DNA from: Liolophura sinensis
Taxonomy: Eukaryota; Mollusca; Polyplacophora; Chitonida; Chitonidae
DNA length: 64,000 nt
Direction of reading: 5' to 3'
NCBI RefSeq assembly: GCF_032854445.1
Contig: NC_088303.1
Span: 7,449,501 to 7,513,500 of the forward strand
Below are positions 10,831-22,129 of the stretch, piece by piece. The first letter of the stretch is position 1. Each line of letters starts with the position of its first letter. The notes beneath the pieces were generated by a model that had not been told where the DNA came from, did no database searches, and worked only from the letters and a program-made list of their open reading frames with translations. Position numbers and translations under genes: made by a program.

Positions 10831-11204
10831 GATTTGGTAAATGAGTTAAACTGCATCCGAAGTTTGAAACATGCAGCAAAAGTCTAGCTGAAGATGTTTA
10901 TATACACTATGTCTTTTATTTGTTCAGAGAAGATGCGATAGAATCCGCTTTATGTACACAAAATTAGAGAGGGGTAGGATAGTTCTTGTTGATAGTCCCT
11001 GTGCCAAATCGATCTGGCTTCACTGGCCAATGATAAACTATATAAAAACAATGTGGTCTTACAAACATGTAAAAATTCAAAGTCTGTCTAGGTAAATTAG
11101 AGGCAAATGTGTCAAAGCGTGATTTAATTAACCTGATTGCTTGTCATCTTAAAATCGCTACGATTACTTGAAATACAATTAAATAATCAAAAAAGCAATC
11201 AAAT

Positions 11205-11512
11205 AGCCGAACCGACACCCCAACTATGACCAGCAACTTTTCACACTGCCTAAATCATACATCCGGACCAAAGTGGTCACTGAAGAAGGATAAAATGTTG
11301 TAAATGTCGATTAATTTCGCCCGTGACCATCGGTTTGTCACGAATGTTAAATCCATGGGTAAATAAGTCTAGGTCTAAATTTTACTCTTAACAAACGCAT
11401 AGATATCCTTTCATCAGGCTGCAAAGTCAACAAAAGTGCTCACTTAATCAATTCCGCAAGTAACACACACACTTATGCTCGACATGTAATAGTGTCACGA
11501 ACATCCAAGATC
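11205..11512 (+). repeat. Unnamed repeat family R1, partial copy
   Basis: It shows the ordered R1 blocks ATGTTAAATCCATGGGTAAA, TCTAGGTCTAAATTTTAC, TTTCATCAGGCTGCAAAGTC, TATGCTCGACATGTAATAGT and CACGAACATCCAAG. It aligns with 17750-18000 and 3100-3325. Confidence 0.5.
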
Positions 11513-12119
11513 TTCAAGGTATACGTACGATACTGGCAACAGTTGCCATGACGTAAAGACTGGAAAGATTCTTACAGTTGATTGGGACACATTGTATATG
11601 GCGCTGACGCAGCCGAAACCGATTCCAGAATGTAAAACCGTCTTGACTCCTAACCTCGAACAACTGTTTCGGTGTGTAACCCAGAATTTCACTTTATTCT
11701 AGCCATGCAGCATGAATTAAAGTTAAGAGAAGCTGTTACATCATAGTTTACATGAGGAGATTATTTCTTTAAATGCAGGCTGAGGAGGTGCGAGGTGTGC
11801 CTCACTAGTGGCTTAAATGTGGGTTAAAGCCCAACACAGAAAACACGAACGGTAGGTTTAATATTGTTCATGCTGACAATAAATGTTCGATGTGGCTCGT
11901 GGAGTTGTTCTGTGCAATATTACCTTCGCTTAAGATAACTTGAACATTACGGGCTTCTTCATGTGTTACGCCTGATATTGTAAACTGTCAATTTCTAGTT
12001 GGTGCATAACACATTAGCCTGGCGGATATCGCAAGGCACTGCAAAAGTCATGTTCAACCAGATGAATTACTTACGTTACTATTCTTCACCAAATTACATC
12101 CTACTACTGCATTTTGTCA

Positions 12120-12400
12120 TTTCGTTCCCTCGCGCCACATCTTCAAGAACAGAGAAGTCAGACACGTTGCATTACTGGATTTGTGTTTCGGTTTGGCATT
12201 CCAGATTGGTTTACGATTTATGTTGGGGCTCATCACTGATAGCGTTGACTCATGACAACCATTGTGTCCTAGAAAGGGTTTTTTGGTATGGTTTCATGTG
12301 AAACTAATTTGTTACTTCTGTGAGTACACGTAAAGGTTTTACTGCCATAGTGGATGTGTTTTTACAGGAGATATGAAACCTTGATCTTCATCTCTTAACT
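12120..12400 (+). repeat. Unnamed repeat family R3, copy 3
   Basis: Blocks shared with 1795-2095 are TGGATTTGTGTTTCGGTTTG, TTTACGATTTATGTTGGGGC, then GACAACCATTGTGTCC. The 3' part contains CTTCTGTGAGTACACG and a region similar to the flanks of the other copies. It is strongly diverged. Confidence 0.4.
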
Positions 12401-13934
12401 TGCATCCTGTAGACACACATTACATAGAGACCCTGTCACCGGGGTTTAGCTTGGGCCCCAGGACTAAAGAACCTGGTACGTTAAGGCGGAGAATCGGCCC
12501 CTTTGAGGCATTATTAGAAAGTGCAAATTTAAAAATCTCAGAACAATTCTCTAAGTTTCCATATCAGAAGTATAAATCTTTGTCGAAGGACCCATAAAAG
12601 TTATATGACCATAAAAGAAATGGCTACTTAGTAATAAACCGCCAAAAATGCACTCTTGATCATATTTTGGCAAATCCAAAATCCGTATTTCTGCGATCGT
12701 CGGTCAAGCGACACCCATACTACAGTGGACTAATGCTGTTGAGAACAGGTTGCACCTCAAGGAAAAAGCTCTCAAAAGAATGGTTCTTTTTTATCTTCCT
12801 TGGAATTGTGAGTAAAGATAAAGTGTGAGCAAAGATAACGGGCATCTTGCATTAAATAAGTGTTATGAATTAGAATGGTTAAACTATGGTATTGCTTGAC
12901 ATTTAGCTATGATACGTGAATCCTGGTTGAGCGCACATGTGGTTTACTAGCTATTATTAATATTAAGATGCTGTTCAAAGCGAAAGTATAAGGCTGAAAG
13001 TTGCATTTGTCATGTACTGATTTTATTGTTGGTGTATAGCTGCGTGGTCAAGAATGTTTCAGACGGTTACATTTGTGAAGAAGTGATTGTCACGATTTTA
13101 CAGTGTCTAATGCAAAACAAAAGGTTTTTCAGAATGACTGGAGTCGGCTACAATTCTTCGATTTTATGACATATATACGAGTATATATAGCCTTACGAGT
13201 TTGTCAGTAGCTGTCACTCGCAGCAAGTCAGTTTCGCGACTTGTGCTGCACAGTTTATCGCATTGGGGCCGATTTCCCGCCTGACTGTGCCGTGTCTTTT
13301 CCTGATTAATGAAAAATGAAATTCTGAATAGCTTTATTACGTAAATGCAAACATTTGTAACATTTCTTTAAGTGTAAATGATATAAACAGTCGATATTAG
13401 CTCAGGAAATTGTTCAAAACAGGTGTTAATCTTGATAAATAAAGATGAAGGGCTTTCAAAAGTCCTCCACAGCTTTTGCATTTACAAATAATATGTTGTT
13501 TGGGCATCAAATGCTAGTTTTATATTAATGCTTCTAATGCCAGATGATTCACTGAAAAGATTACAAGAACACCCCCTATGGATGAATCAAATCTTATGCT
13601 TCAGTCAATAAATGTACACCCACCACTATAACCATATCATAAGGCATGAATTTAGCTTTATCTTCAAGGTTAAGATATTAGACAGGTTTGTCGTTACCCT
13701 AACTTTTACACTTTGAATATTGTCTACATTTAATGCCAACACAATATATCAGCACTTAGATAAACGGGCCAGTAGATCAGCTTGTATATGTGCATCTTTG
13801 GATTCCAACAACGAATAATATTTCTTAATCAACAAATACTTATCAAGTAGGTAACAAGTTCAGGGCATGTATAGAATTAAAATGTACCCTACAGTCTGCT
13901 TTAATACACCAAAGAATGCGTCCAGTGTTTCAAG
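12401..13934. other. Unassigned AT-rich sequence
   Basis: I recognise no gene or repeat in this 1.5 kb. It separates an R3 copy from the longest LINE copy. Confidence 0.4.
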
Positions 13935-14275
13935 TAAGCTTATCCCCCTTGGGATCTCCGAGGTGATAAGAAGAGGGCCTCAGCCCTCTGTGGAACCTTG
14001 TCGCAAAAGGCAACTAACCCAGAGCTCTCTTGTGTGGGCCCGGTGAATATAAGAGGGTCACGTCTTCTCTGTTATTTGAGAAGCAACTGGCGAGCGACCT
14101 GTTTGCGTAGGGTTGCAACCTGTGATCTCCGAAAACTTGATCCTGGTGACTGAAGGCGTGTTGGTCTTGCGAGATACTCACGCCCAACACGCCACTTTGG
14201 TCCTTACCTGGAATCCTTGGTGTGTTTCCTGCTGGATATCCCCAGGTTCACGCATCGTCCTTGTTGGCACTTCGT
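13935..14275 (+). other. GC-richer segment with two hairpins, possible LINE 5' UTR
   Basis: It stands out from its surroundings by higher GC content and two clean inverted repeats. AGAGGGC (13972-13978) pairs with GCCCTCT (13983-13989) across a 4-nt loop. GGCGTGTTGG (14155-14164) pairs perfectly with CCAACACGCC (14184-14193) across 19 nt. It directly precedes the LINE linker-RT sequence. It could be the LINE 5' UTR or a separate structured element. Confidence 0.4.
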
Positions 14276-15494
14276 AAAGCCATAAATGACCGGAAAAAAG
14301 CTGAACGCAGATTTAATCATTGTTCTACTGACAATAATTTAAACCAGGTTTGTTTTTCAGAGCTAAAGCTCGTGAGTGCTTAATTCCAAGAGACGATCTT
14401 GTAGGCGGAACTTTGTTCTAGGCATTACGTCAAAAACACCCATGTGTAAGGTGTTGAACATGATTCAGAAACTTAAGGGCAAAAATCACAACGCCCAGCA
14501 TCATAAGTCCAGCACTTGAAAGATGGAGATAATGTTTCAACTTCTCCATCCGAGAAGTTCTCTGAGAATTATACTTCAGAATTCAAACACATTAAAACCC
14601 TTTACTTCTAAAAATTTAGAAGATTATAATCGTCTTTTTAATATCGATGAACTTAAAACTGTAATAAAAATAGAACACAATACTGCTTGTGGTCCCGATA
14701 ACGTATAATATAAGTCTTTGAAACATTTACCACCTGAGCCACTTGATACTCTGTTCGGCTTATTTAATAATATTGGCATGACTGGTAATTTTCCACTCTT
14801 CTGAAGGGAAGCGTATATTACCCCTTTTCCCAAACAGGGTTAGGGTCATGTTGATCCGTTCCATAGCTCTTACCCGCTGTGTCTGTAACAAGTTACTGTC
14901 TAATATACAGCGTGGTTTTCGGCAAAGTAGATCCACTATGGATCACCTTTGTTAGATTTGAAACCTTTGTACGTGTTGCTTTTATTAATAATGATGTGGT
15001 TTCAATATTTTAATGACCTTGAAAAGGCCTACGACACCACATGGAAATATGGTATTTTGAAAGACGTGCCAGTTATGGGGCTTAAAGGTCGTTTACCACT
15101 GTTTATATCTAAATTTTTATCTGATCGTCATTTTACATTACGGATAGGCTCCACTCATTCTGACTCGCTTGAGCATGAAATGGGTGTACCCCAGGGCATC
15201 ATCCTGGTGTCTACTTTGCTCGGAATAAAAATAAATAGTTTGGGTAAAACCGTAACATCTGGTACCGAGGGTTGTTCGTTTCTTGTTGATTTACTGATAT
15301 GCTACCGTGCTATAAATATGAATAACATCGAACGTCAGCTGCAGCTGTGTCTCAATAAGATCGAGAAACGGGCAGCTGAAAACTGTTTTAGATTTTCAAC
15401 GTCTAAAATCGTCGGTGTGCATTTTTGTAATAAACGGAAACTTCATCTTGACCCCAAGCTTAATTTCTGTGGTGAACAGAATAAAATTATTTGA
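14270..15494 (+). pseudogene. Broken linker and reverse transcriptase of LINE copy 3
   Basis: Readable blocks are RAKARECLIPRDDLVGG in the linker, FNIDELKTVIKIEHNTACGP (RT fingers), DLEKAYDTTW (motif A, 15015-15044), MGVPQG (motif B from 15180) and the thumb region FCNKRKLHLDPKLNFCGEQ. Motif C reads FLVDLL near 15279-15296, where copy 1 has FVDD, so one of the two metal-binding aspartates is lost, apparently with a 3-nt deletion. There are several stops before motif A. This RT cannot be functional as written. Confidence 0.85.
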
Positions 15495-15924
15495 GAAACA
15501 GAATTTTTAGGTATAATGTTTGATAGTAACCTATGTCTTATATCTCATATAAAAATGCTTAAAACTAAATGTACACAGGATCTGGATGTTATTAAGGACG
15601 TGTCTAGCACAGATTGGGGTGCTGACCGATTTCTTTTACTCAATCTATTTCGTTCTAAATTCTAAATTGGATCATGGGTCTATCATTTACGGTTGCGCTA
15701 GGAAGTCGTATATTAAATTGTTGAATCCTGTTCATCCCCAAGGTTTGAGACTCAGCGTTGATGCTTTTGAACCTTAGTAGTAAAGAGTTTAAACGTGGAG
15801 GCCTTCTTTATATAATCGACGTATAAAACGGATCCTTCATTATGTTACAATGCTTAAAGCTAATCCAACAAACCCTGCCTACGACTGTGTTTTCAATCCA
15901 TCATATGTACAAATCATCTTATAA

Positions 15925-16380
15925 TTCAGCAAGGTGGTGCTGAAATTAAGGCAACCTATGCAGATTATCAATTTATATATACTGATGGGTCAAAAGAAGG
16001 AGACAAGGTTGCGTCTGCGGCTTAGAATAGCGAGCTTCTTCTCACCGTCTCTCATCTGCTTCCTCAACCTTCTCTGCCGAGGCCAGGGCTATACTTCTGG
16101 CCTTATCTTGTATGTTTCTTCTGGGGATGCACAGAAGGCAATTATATGTATTGACTCGCTCTCCTGTGTTTTGGCAGTATAGCATATAAATTTAAAAATT
16201 CCATTCACTCTTGAAATGTTAGCCTTACATAGAAAATTAACTGAAAAGGGTACAGATATTATATTCTATTGGATATCGAGTCATATTGGCATCCATGAAA
16301 ACACAGTCGTAGACAGAGAGGCAAAGGCTGCCCTGAATAAATCCATATCAAAAATTGAAATCCCGTACACTGACTTTTAG
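15925..16380 (+). pseudogene. Broken RNase H domain of LINE copy 3
   Basis: The first catalytic block YTDGSKEGDKVASAA begins near 15978, followed by a stop and frameshift. It continues with an AEARA-like block, ICIDSLSCVLAV (Asp block, near 16145-16180) and WISSHIGIHENTVVDREAKA near 16270-16330. The last block has HEN where copy 2 has HGN. Confidence 0.8.
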
Positions 16381-16383
16381 ATC

Positions 16384-16672
16384 GAACATTCTTAAATATA
16401 TTCGTCCCCTTTGGCAGGGTGAATGTGACCTTCAGGTCCATAACAAATTGCATAGTGTTCACCTTGACATTGCCTTTAATGTGTATACTCACGGTATGTC
16501 TCGTAGAGAAGAAGTAGTTATAACGAGGTGTGGGCATTCTCGTCTAACACACAATTTCATCTTAGATGGGAGCAGTGCTCCCGAGTGTGTTGGATGTGAT
16601 GTCCAATATGGCATCAAACATATCTTGGTTGACTGTGTAGACTTTGCCCAAAGTCAACAAAGCTGGAGATGA
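16384..16672 (+). pseudogene. CCHC C-terminal end of LINE copy 3 ORF, truncated
   Basis: The frame 16355-16672 reads through LWQGECDLQVHNKLHSVHLD and then ECVGCDVQYGIKHILVDC (C-x2-C-x7-H-x4-C). It lacks two codons in the RCRIGHSRLTHN block and about 20 codons after the CCHC motif compared with copy 2, ending early at 16672. Confidence 0.8.
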
Positions 16673-17084
16673 TGTCATAAAACATTTGAGGGCTATTGGC
16701 CTATATCATAAAATGTAAATTTTTATTGTCATAATAGATAAACAGTTACATACATTTATACATACATACAGTTATATACATATAGATTTCTATCTATACT
16801 ATTTTTAAACTATGCTGGTTTTCGAGTTTTAACTGTTTTGATTTTTTCCTTACCGGTATCTGATTTAATACATGTCCGAAAATTTTTGTTTCGTTCTTGG
16901 TGTTCTCACTACCATATCGAAAACCTGAACCGCCTCGTGCTTTCACCTTATTCTCGCCACGATCTGGCTGAGATATTGCCGATATGGCGTTAAGCAATGA
17001 ACATTCATTCATTCTAAATAACAATACGGCCAATTAATCAAAATCTGACGTAAATAATGCTATAATTATATTTTTATGATATAC

Positions 17085-17275
17085 AGACTGCAGCAAGGAG
17101 AGTAAAACCAGAGCAGCAACGACTGTGTGATAGTTGACAAATGGTTGAACGTAACCGGTAAAATACGGCCTCTTGTCACTTCTTGGTTATGAATTTGTTC
17201 CAACTACCCATACAAATGCTTAAATAGTGGCAAATGACACACTCACCAGTACCAATGGTAAAAATTAGATAAAAA
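17085..17275 (+). repeat. Repeat family R1, left-half copy
   Basis: It matches the left half of the adjacent copy starting near 17450 and the copy at 33235-33530. Shared blocks are AGTAAAACCAGAGCAGCAAC, TGTGATAGTTGACAAATGG, CCTCTTGTCACTT, AAATGCTTAAATAGTGGCAA and AGTACCAATGG. It lies directly downstream of LINE copy 3. Confidence 0.55.
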
Positions 17276-17429
17276 CATGCAACGAGGTGAACTGTAATTT
17301 AGTGAACATCACGTGTCTAGAATTGTTAAAAATATGCTGTGTTGTCTTCACATGTAAAAGCAATCACATGGAAGCAATTCAAAGGGCCCATACCTTACGG
17401 ACATTTAGTCCACCAGCAGAATACCTGTA

Positions 17430-18010
17430 CGCACAAATCCGGAATAAAATAACGGCTGCAGTTTAGTGAGTAAAAGCACAGCAGCGACGACAAACTGACT
17501 GTTGGTAAATGGTCACACAAAACTTGTTAAATGTAAATACAGCCTGTTGTCGGTTAGGGTTTTGTTCTAACTGTTCACGTAAATGCTTAAATAACAGAAA
17601 TTTATCCACACCTCCCGTACACATGTGGCATCATGGCTTATGCAGAAGTATATAAAACAAAATACGCAGTGGTATAATGCCAGAATTCTACTTGGGTGTT
17701 GTTTAAACATGGAGAAAAATATTACAGATCGCACATAGACGGCGGTTGTTCCCATGGATACGGCTGATGTGTCAAAAAATGTAAGTTTATGAGTAAATGT
17801 AAAGTTAGATTTAGATTTTACCAATGAAAAGATATAAGAAGAAATCCGGAATGTACATCCATATAACAGACTTCCCTTTATCACAGGGCAAAGTCAACAC
17901 CTGTGATGGTAGAAGGCTCCAAAATCAATCTATCAGGAACTAGTCTTGGCAATAATCAATCTCATACGCTCTCTGTGCCACAGTGTCTTGGACATCCAAG
18001 AAGTCAGTTC
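17430..18010 (+). repeat. Repeat family R1, longest copy
   Basis: This copy joins the left blocks (GTAAAAGCACAGCAGCGACG, CTAACTGTTCACGTAAATGC, GGCATCATGGCTTATGCAG) to the right blocks (TGAGTAAATGTAAAGTTAGA, ATCACAGGGCAAAGTCAACA, GGCTCCAAAATCAATCTATC, GACATCCAAG), so it shows the full order of the family. The palindromic ATCACAGG/CCTGTGAT pair (17880-17887 and 17900-17907) is kept in some copies. No protein or tRNA-like promoter was seen, so the class is unknown. Confidence 0.55.
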
Positions 18011-18440
18011 TCCGGGACGGCCTAAAAACGGCTTACCCTGACGGTCGCCGCTATGATGACAGACTCATTAATTTGGGGTTTACTAACACGACCATCCGCA
18101 GGTTGCTGAAGGAGTGCTTTGCTGACAGAGGGCTGTGGTGTGCTATACCAACAGGGTAAGCTTTCGCGGCAACCCCTGCAAGCCCTTAGGGTTTCAGCCA
18201 GTTGGTTTAAATTGTACAGCATATTTATGATCAATTACATGGACGTGAATATGCTGCTATTCCATGTTATGCAGTAGACCAGCAAAGCACACTTGCACCT
18301 AGCGGGAGTCTCATGGGATATCGCCTTTAATTGGCGTAGGCGGGAAGATAATTAGGATTATAAAGTAACAGTTGTGTGACAGCTGGTAGTATTTGTATAT
18401 TTGTTTTGATTTTATTTTGATTGTAAGGGTAAAAAAGTAC

Positions 18441-18532
18441 GTCAGGGAACGGGCAGGGATATTTCAATAATCATCCCAAGGTGAACGTCAGGGAACAGGC
18501 AGGGATATTTCAATAATCATCCCAAGGTGAAA
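18441..18532. repeat. 46-bp tandem duplication
   Basis: 18441-18486 is repeated as 18487-18532 with a single difference (g at 18451, a in the second copy). The repeat begins GTCAGGGAACGGGCAGGG. It is a recent local duplication, about 100 bp before the SINE at 18629. Confidence 0.9.
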
Positions 18533-18628
18533 CCTGTTTGGAGTTTGTTGCAGTTTGTGAGGGTTTAGCGCCTGGATCACATGGCATGTTGTCGATGTTT
18601 TGATTGTTTTGATCTGTAGAAGCCTGAG

Positions 18629-18987
18629 TGAGTGAGTGCTTGGGGTTTAACGTCGTACTCAACACATTTTCAGCCATATGACGACGAAGGAATCATTAGT
18701 GTGCATGTACGTGTTATGTGTCTCCTTGTTGCAAGACGGATTTCCACCGCTCTTTTATTTAGTGCTGCTTCACTGAGACGACTTATCGAAGGCAAGTAGC
18801 CGCCCCGCCCGAGCCATTATACTGATGCGGGTCAACCAGTCGTTGCACTATCCCCTTCATGCTGAACGCCAAGCGAGGAAGTTACAACTTCCTCTTTTAA
18901 AGTCTTAGGTGTGACTCGACCAAGGATTGATCCTGGATCTACCGGTCCCGAAGCGGACGCTCTACCAACTGTGCTATTCGGGCCGGT
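18629..18987 (-). mobile_element. SINE-E, full length, perfect 12-bp TSD
   Basis: On the minus strand the element starts with a tRNA-like head. The A-box-like part is AGCACAGTTGGTAGAGCG. The T-arm-like part is CCAGGATCAATCCTTGG, with a 5-bp stem and 7-nt loop. It ends with TATGGCTGAAAATGTGTTGA, GTACGACGTTAAACCCCAAG and CACTC repeats. The 12-bp sequence TAGAAGCCTGAG flanks it perfectly (18617-18628 and 18988-18999), so both ends are defined. The perfect duplication suggests a young insertion. Confidence 0.9.
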
Positions 18988-18999
18988 TAGAAGCCTGAG

Positions 19000-20179
19000 G
19001 TGTGGGTCGCAGGTTGCTGATTGTTATAAACATAGTTTGTTACTTAGTATTTTGTGTTCTTCACTCACGTTATTTAGGTATGTTTCATTCAGAGTCGATT
19101 TCTTAGTTTTCATGTGGTATACAGGTATATAAGTATGTAAGCATAGATCGAGTAAATGTATGCCAGCATGGCCTCGACCCTTTGTGTGGCGTGTAATCAA
19201 TTTACACGTGTAAATGTGAAAACCTATGGAGATAGCAGTTTGTGTTTACAGCTGCCAGTTGACCTAATAATAGTTGTCCTACCCGTGCGGTTTGTAGCTG
19301 GATAATTAGGCGTAGGCGATTGGTGTGTATAAATGTTAAGTGTTTTGTTTGAACAAAAAAGGGATGTGGGAGGTGACCACTTATCAAGTCTGGTTATATG
19401 GAATAATGAGTGTATTTTTATCTATTTTGAAATAGGGTTTTTATCCTGGCCTTATCTTAACCCACTGGAAATAAAGGGTCACCTCTACCTTCATGGTGTT
19501 TGTTCCTTGGATTAAACCCTCTAATCCCGTTACAGTTACACTTGAGGCGTTTCCATATGATGGAGATCTATTGTTTTATTGGGAGAAATATTTAAGGCTA
19601 AACATCGTGACAGGTGTGTATCAACGTGAATTTATAAAAAAAACATCTGCAGTTATGAGATAAGAACTTTTACCTGCAAAGATGCAGATTTTCAGTGTAC
19701 GGAAGTGAAAATTTGTTTAGTTGTGGCCAGTACAAATGCACTGTATAAGAATGAAACGTTACCATCTTGCCTTCCGAATATCCATATTTTGTATTTGTCT
19801 ATGGTCTAATGTGCACTAGAGACCTCCTGTCTTCCACTGATATAGTGTGCATATATGTAGATGAGTGTCACACTTGTGAAACTTCTGTTCGTCGGTGGTT
19901 TTCTAAAGGCACTGTGGGTTAGTTGTCTCAAAAATTCTATCAGTGAAATATCCGTGAGATGGCGTGAAAAAATAGGTAGCTAAATACAATAAATAAAAAT
20001 AAAATAAATAATACTGTACTCAAAGTCACGCATAATGTCCATATCCTTTGTTTCCAGACTTGAGTTACATTTTCCTGCTACAGGAGGACTGATCGCAGAC
20101 AACCGGCATAGTTCTTTGCCCGAATAAACGAAAACAGCTGAAATCAGATGAACTGTGTGACGTAGTATCGTCTTGAGCG
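19000..20179. other. Unassigned sequence
   Basis: I recognise no gene or repeat in this 1.2 kb. Confidence 0.4.
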
Positions 20180-20345
20180 CGTCTGAAGTGAACTCATCAG
20201 AGAGATTGCCATCTCGCTCGTTGCCTTCTCAACTTCAAGGACAATGAACCATGCAATAAAATCGACCCAGCTATTTGTTACGGGGAATGAGTTTTTGTTT
20301 CTATTCTTTCCATTCCTGTGTGGTTTAAGCTTTTACCTATACGGG
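20180..20345 (+). repeat. Unnamed repeat family R3, copy 4
   Basis: It aligns with 1850-1980: CAACTTCAAGGACAATGAAC (copy 1: GAACTTCAAAGGCAATGAAG), then the block CTATTTGTTACGGGGAATGA (copy 1: CTGTTTGTTGCGCGGAATGA) and TGTGTGGTTTAAG. Confidence 0.5.
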
Positions 20346-20914
20346 CAGACACTGGTACTCTTGGTGTTTTTCCACCACATATGGAACTTTAATGTTGTTT
20401 TATGCCTTTTTTGTTGATACTGGGGGACAGTTGCTAGATTGTGTGTCCTACAGCTGATCACCTACCCTACACCAGGCAATAATTTTATGCTGGGAGAGAC
20501 GGCATCAATCTACTCCAAAGACTTTGTGTGGGCTGAGTCAGTTTATCATCGATGGCACTGTCACATAACTGACACGTAGCGGAGAATGTTGTGTCTAAGA
20601 CATCCGTACCTTTGACCAGATTACCCGTTATAGAGTACATGTGCTAAACTAATAAACAATCTTGAGTAGCAACTTGACCTGGATCATGCTTAGGGGTTAC
20701 ACAAAAATAAAAAGACACTCCTGATCGTATGAATTAGCAAAAGACCGATCATAACTCTGCCCAAATCAAATGAACATACTGAAAAATATTTGATTTAAAA
20801 TCCCTCAGGAAGTATTTTTATCTGTAGAGCAGTTTTTCATGAATAACCTCAGCCTTGAGGTTTATATGCAAACGCACATGAGTTTTTGTACATATGTGGC
20901 CTGTTTTCCCACAG

Positions 20915-21219
20915 GAAATAGCATCCCCAGACATCCGGATTTGTACAGTTTGTTCATGACAGGCCTCATTCTGCAGAGCCATAGGGCACGAGAGCCATTT
21001 ACTACAGTTCACTGTCCGTTGGGAATTTTGGAACTAAAAAGAGAAGATCTGAAGAATAATCATGAACCCATCCTAGAAATACGGATGATAGAAACCAGTG
21101 AGATGTCAAATGATGCCCCTGAACAGTCCCAGCCACGACCCGCTCAATGTATGCGAACTCCTCGACTCACCCAGATTGTAATGGAGGAAAAGAGTATGGT
21201 AATTCCCACACATAATTGA
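20915..21219 (+). CDS. Candidate terminal coding exon, unknown protein
   Basis: A strong acceptor-like site (pyrimidine-rich CCTGTTTTCCCACAG ending at 20914) is followed by an open frame of about 100 codons that stops at 21217-21219. It includes IPRHPDLYSLFMTGL, FTTVHCPLGILELKREDLKN and an acidic and proline-rich end (NDAPEQSQPRPAQ). I do not recognise the family and saw no linked upstream exon. It could also be a chance open frame. Confidence 0.3.
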
Positions 21220-21928
21220 TGTAATTAGTACACAAAATGTACACAAAGTTTATGTTGCCATAGTTAACCTAGCAGATGTCTTTGGGAAATGTCTTCGGGA
21301 AATGTCTTCTTTAGCTTCACTTGGCGTTCAAGCGTGAGCTCAAAAACAAGGAGATTCTATGGAGATCTCTTGGTAGAGTTTCTTCTCTCAGTTGGTTTGA
21401 TATCGCAGGCAAGGTATCGCCTAAAGTATTAACTTTAGTAATTGTACTTTTCTGATTCTGATTTTTGTTTGCTAGGATTTAACGTCGGTTTAAATCCTAA
21501 TATAGTCAGCTACATCCACAAAGGATTCCAAAGACTGTGTTTGATTTGCCTAAATGACCGCATACAAAACTTAGGTTTAGCAACTAAATAGTCTATGTGT
21601 AACAAAATTATCACACAAAAGTAGACTAAACCTTGAATTAATCCATTCAAGGTTCAAAAATGTCAGCGATTATGCTTACTGATGTACGACAGGATGTCCA
21701 TGGCGTATCTGACACAGAACAATATCGACACCGTCTTTTCCCCTGGATAACGCCACTGAATACATATAGTTTTTTTTAGATTTTTTTAAATTATGGTAAG
21801 AAAAAAGCGCTTTGAGCAATTCTAAAACAGTCACTTTTAATATATTGCAATCAAACACTGCACTGGTATAGATATTGTTACTTGTAAGCGTTCATGAACA
21901 ATTACAAAAAAAATTATAAAAGTAAGTT

Positions 21929-22126
21929 GACCTGTGAACTTTTACCAAATATCCCCCTGCCCTAGACTGACCTGTGAACAATTACCAAATATCCCCCTGA
22001 CCAAGACTGACCTGTGAAGATTTACCAAATATCATCCTGCACAAGATTGACATGTGAACATTTACCAAATATCCCCCTGCTCAAGATTGACCTGTGAACA
22101 TTTACCAAATACCCCCCTGCCCTAGC
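21929..22126. repeat. 40-bp minisatellite, five copies
   Basis: Five head-to-tail units of about 40 bp read GACCTGTGAACATTTACCAA followed by ATATCCCCCTGCCCAAGATT, with a few differences between units (for example TCATCC for CCCCC in the third). The unit length is not a multiple of three and no coding role is suggested. Confidence 0.9.
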
Positions 22127-22129
22127 TGC

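Larger units (their letters stand above)
13935..17016 (+). mobile_element. LINE copy 3, longest copy, inactive
   Basis: From about 14270 the copy covers the endonuclease-RT linker (LRKAINDRKKAERRFNHCS), RT, RNase H, the CCHC end and the 3' UTR. It ends with ATTCATTCATTC at 17005-17016. The structured segment 13935-14275 in front of it may be its 5' UTR joined to the linker by loss of the endonuclease region; that is inference, so the left boundary is uncertain. Several stops, frameshifts and a damaged RT active site make it inactive. Confidence 0.8.

Noticed and set aside
18911-18987. Possible tRNA gene on the minus strand
   Set aside because: A-box-like and T-arm-like parts are present, but the acceptor stem does not close and the sequence continues into a SINE body with a target duplication.
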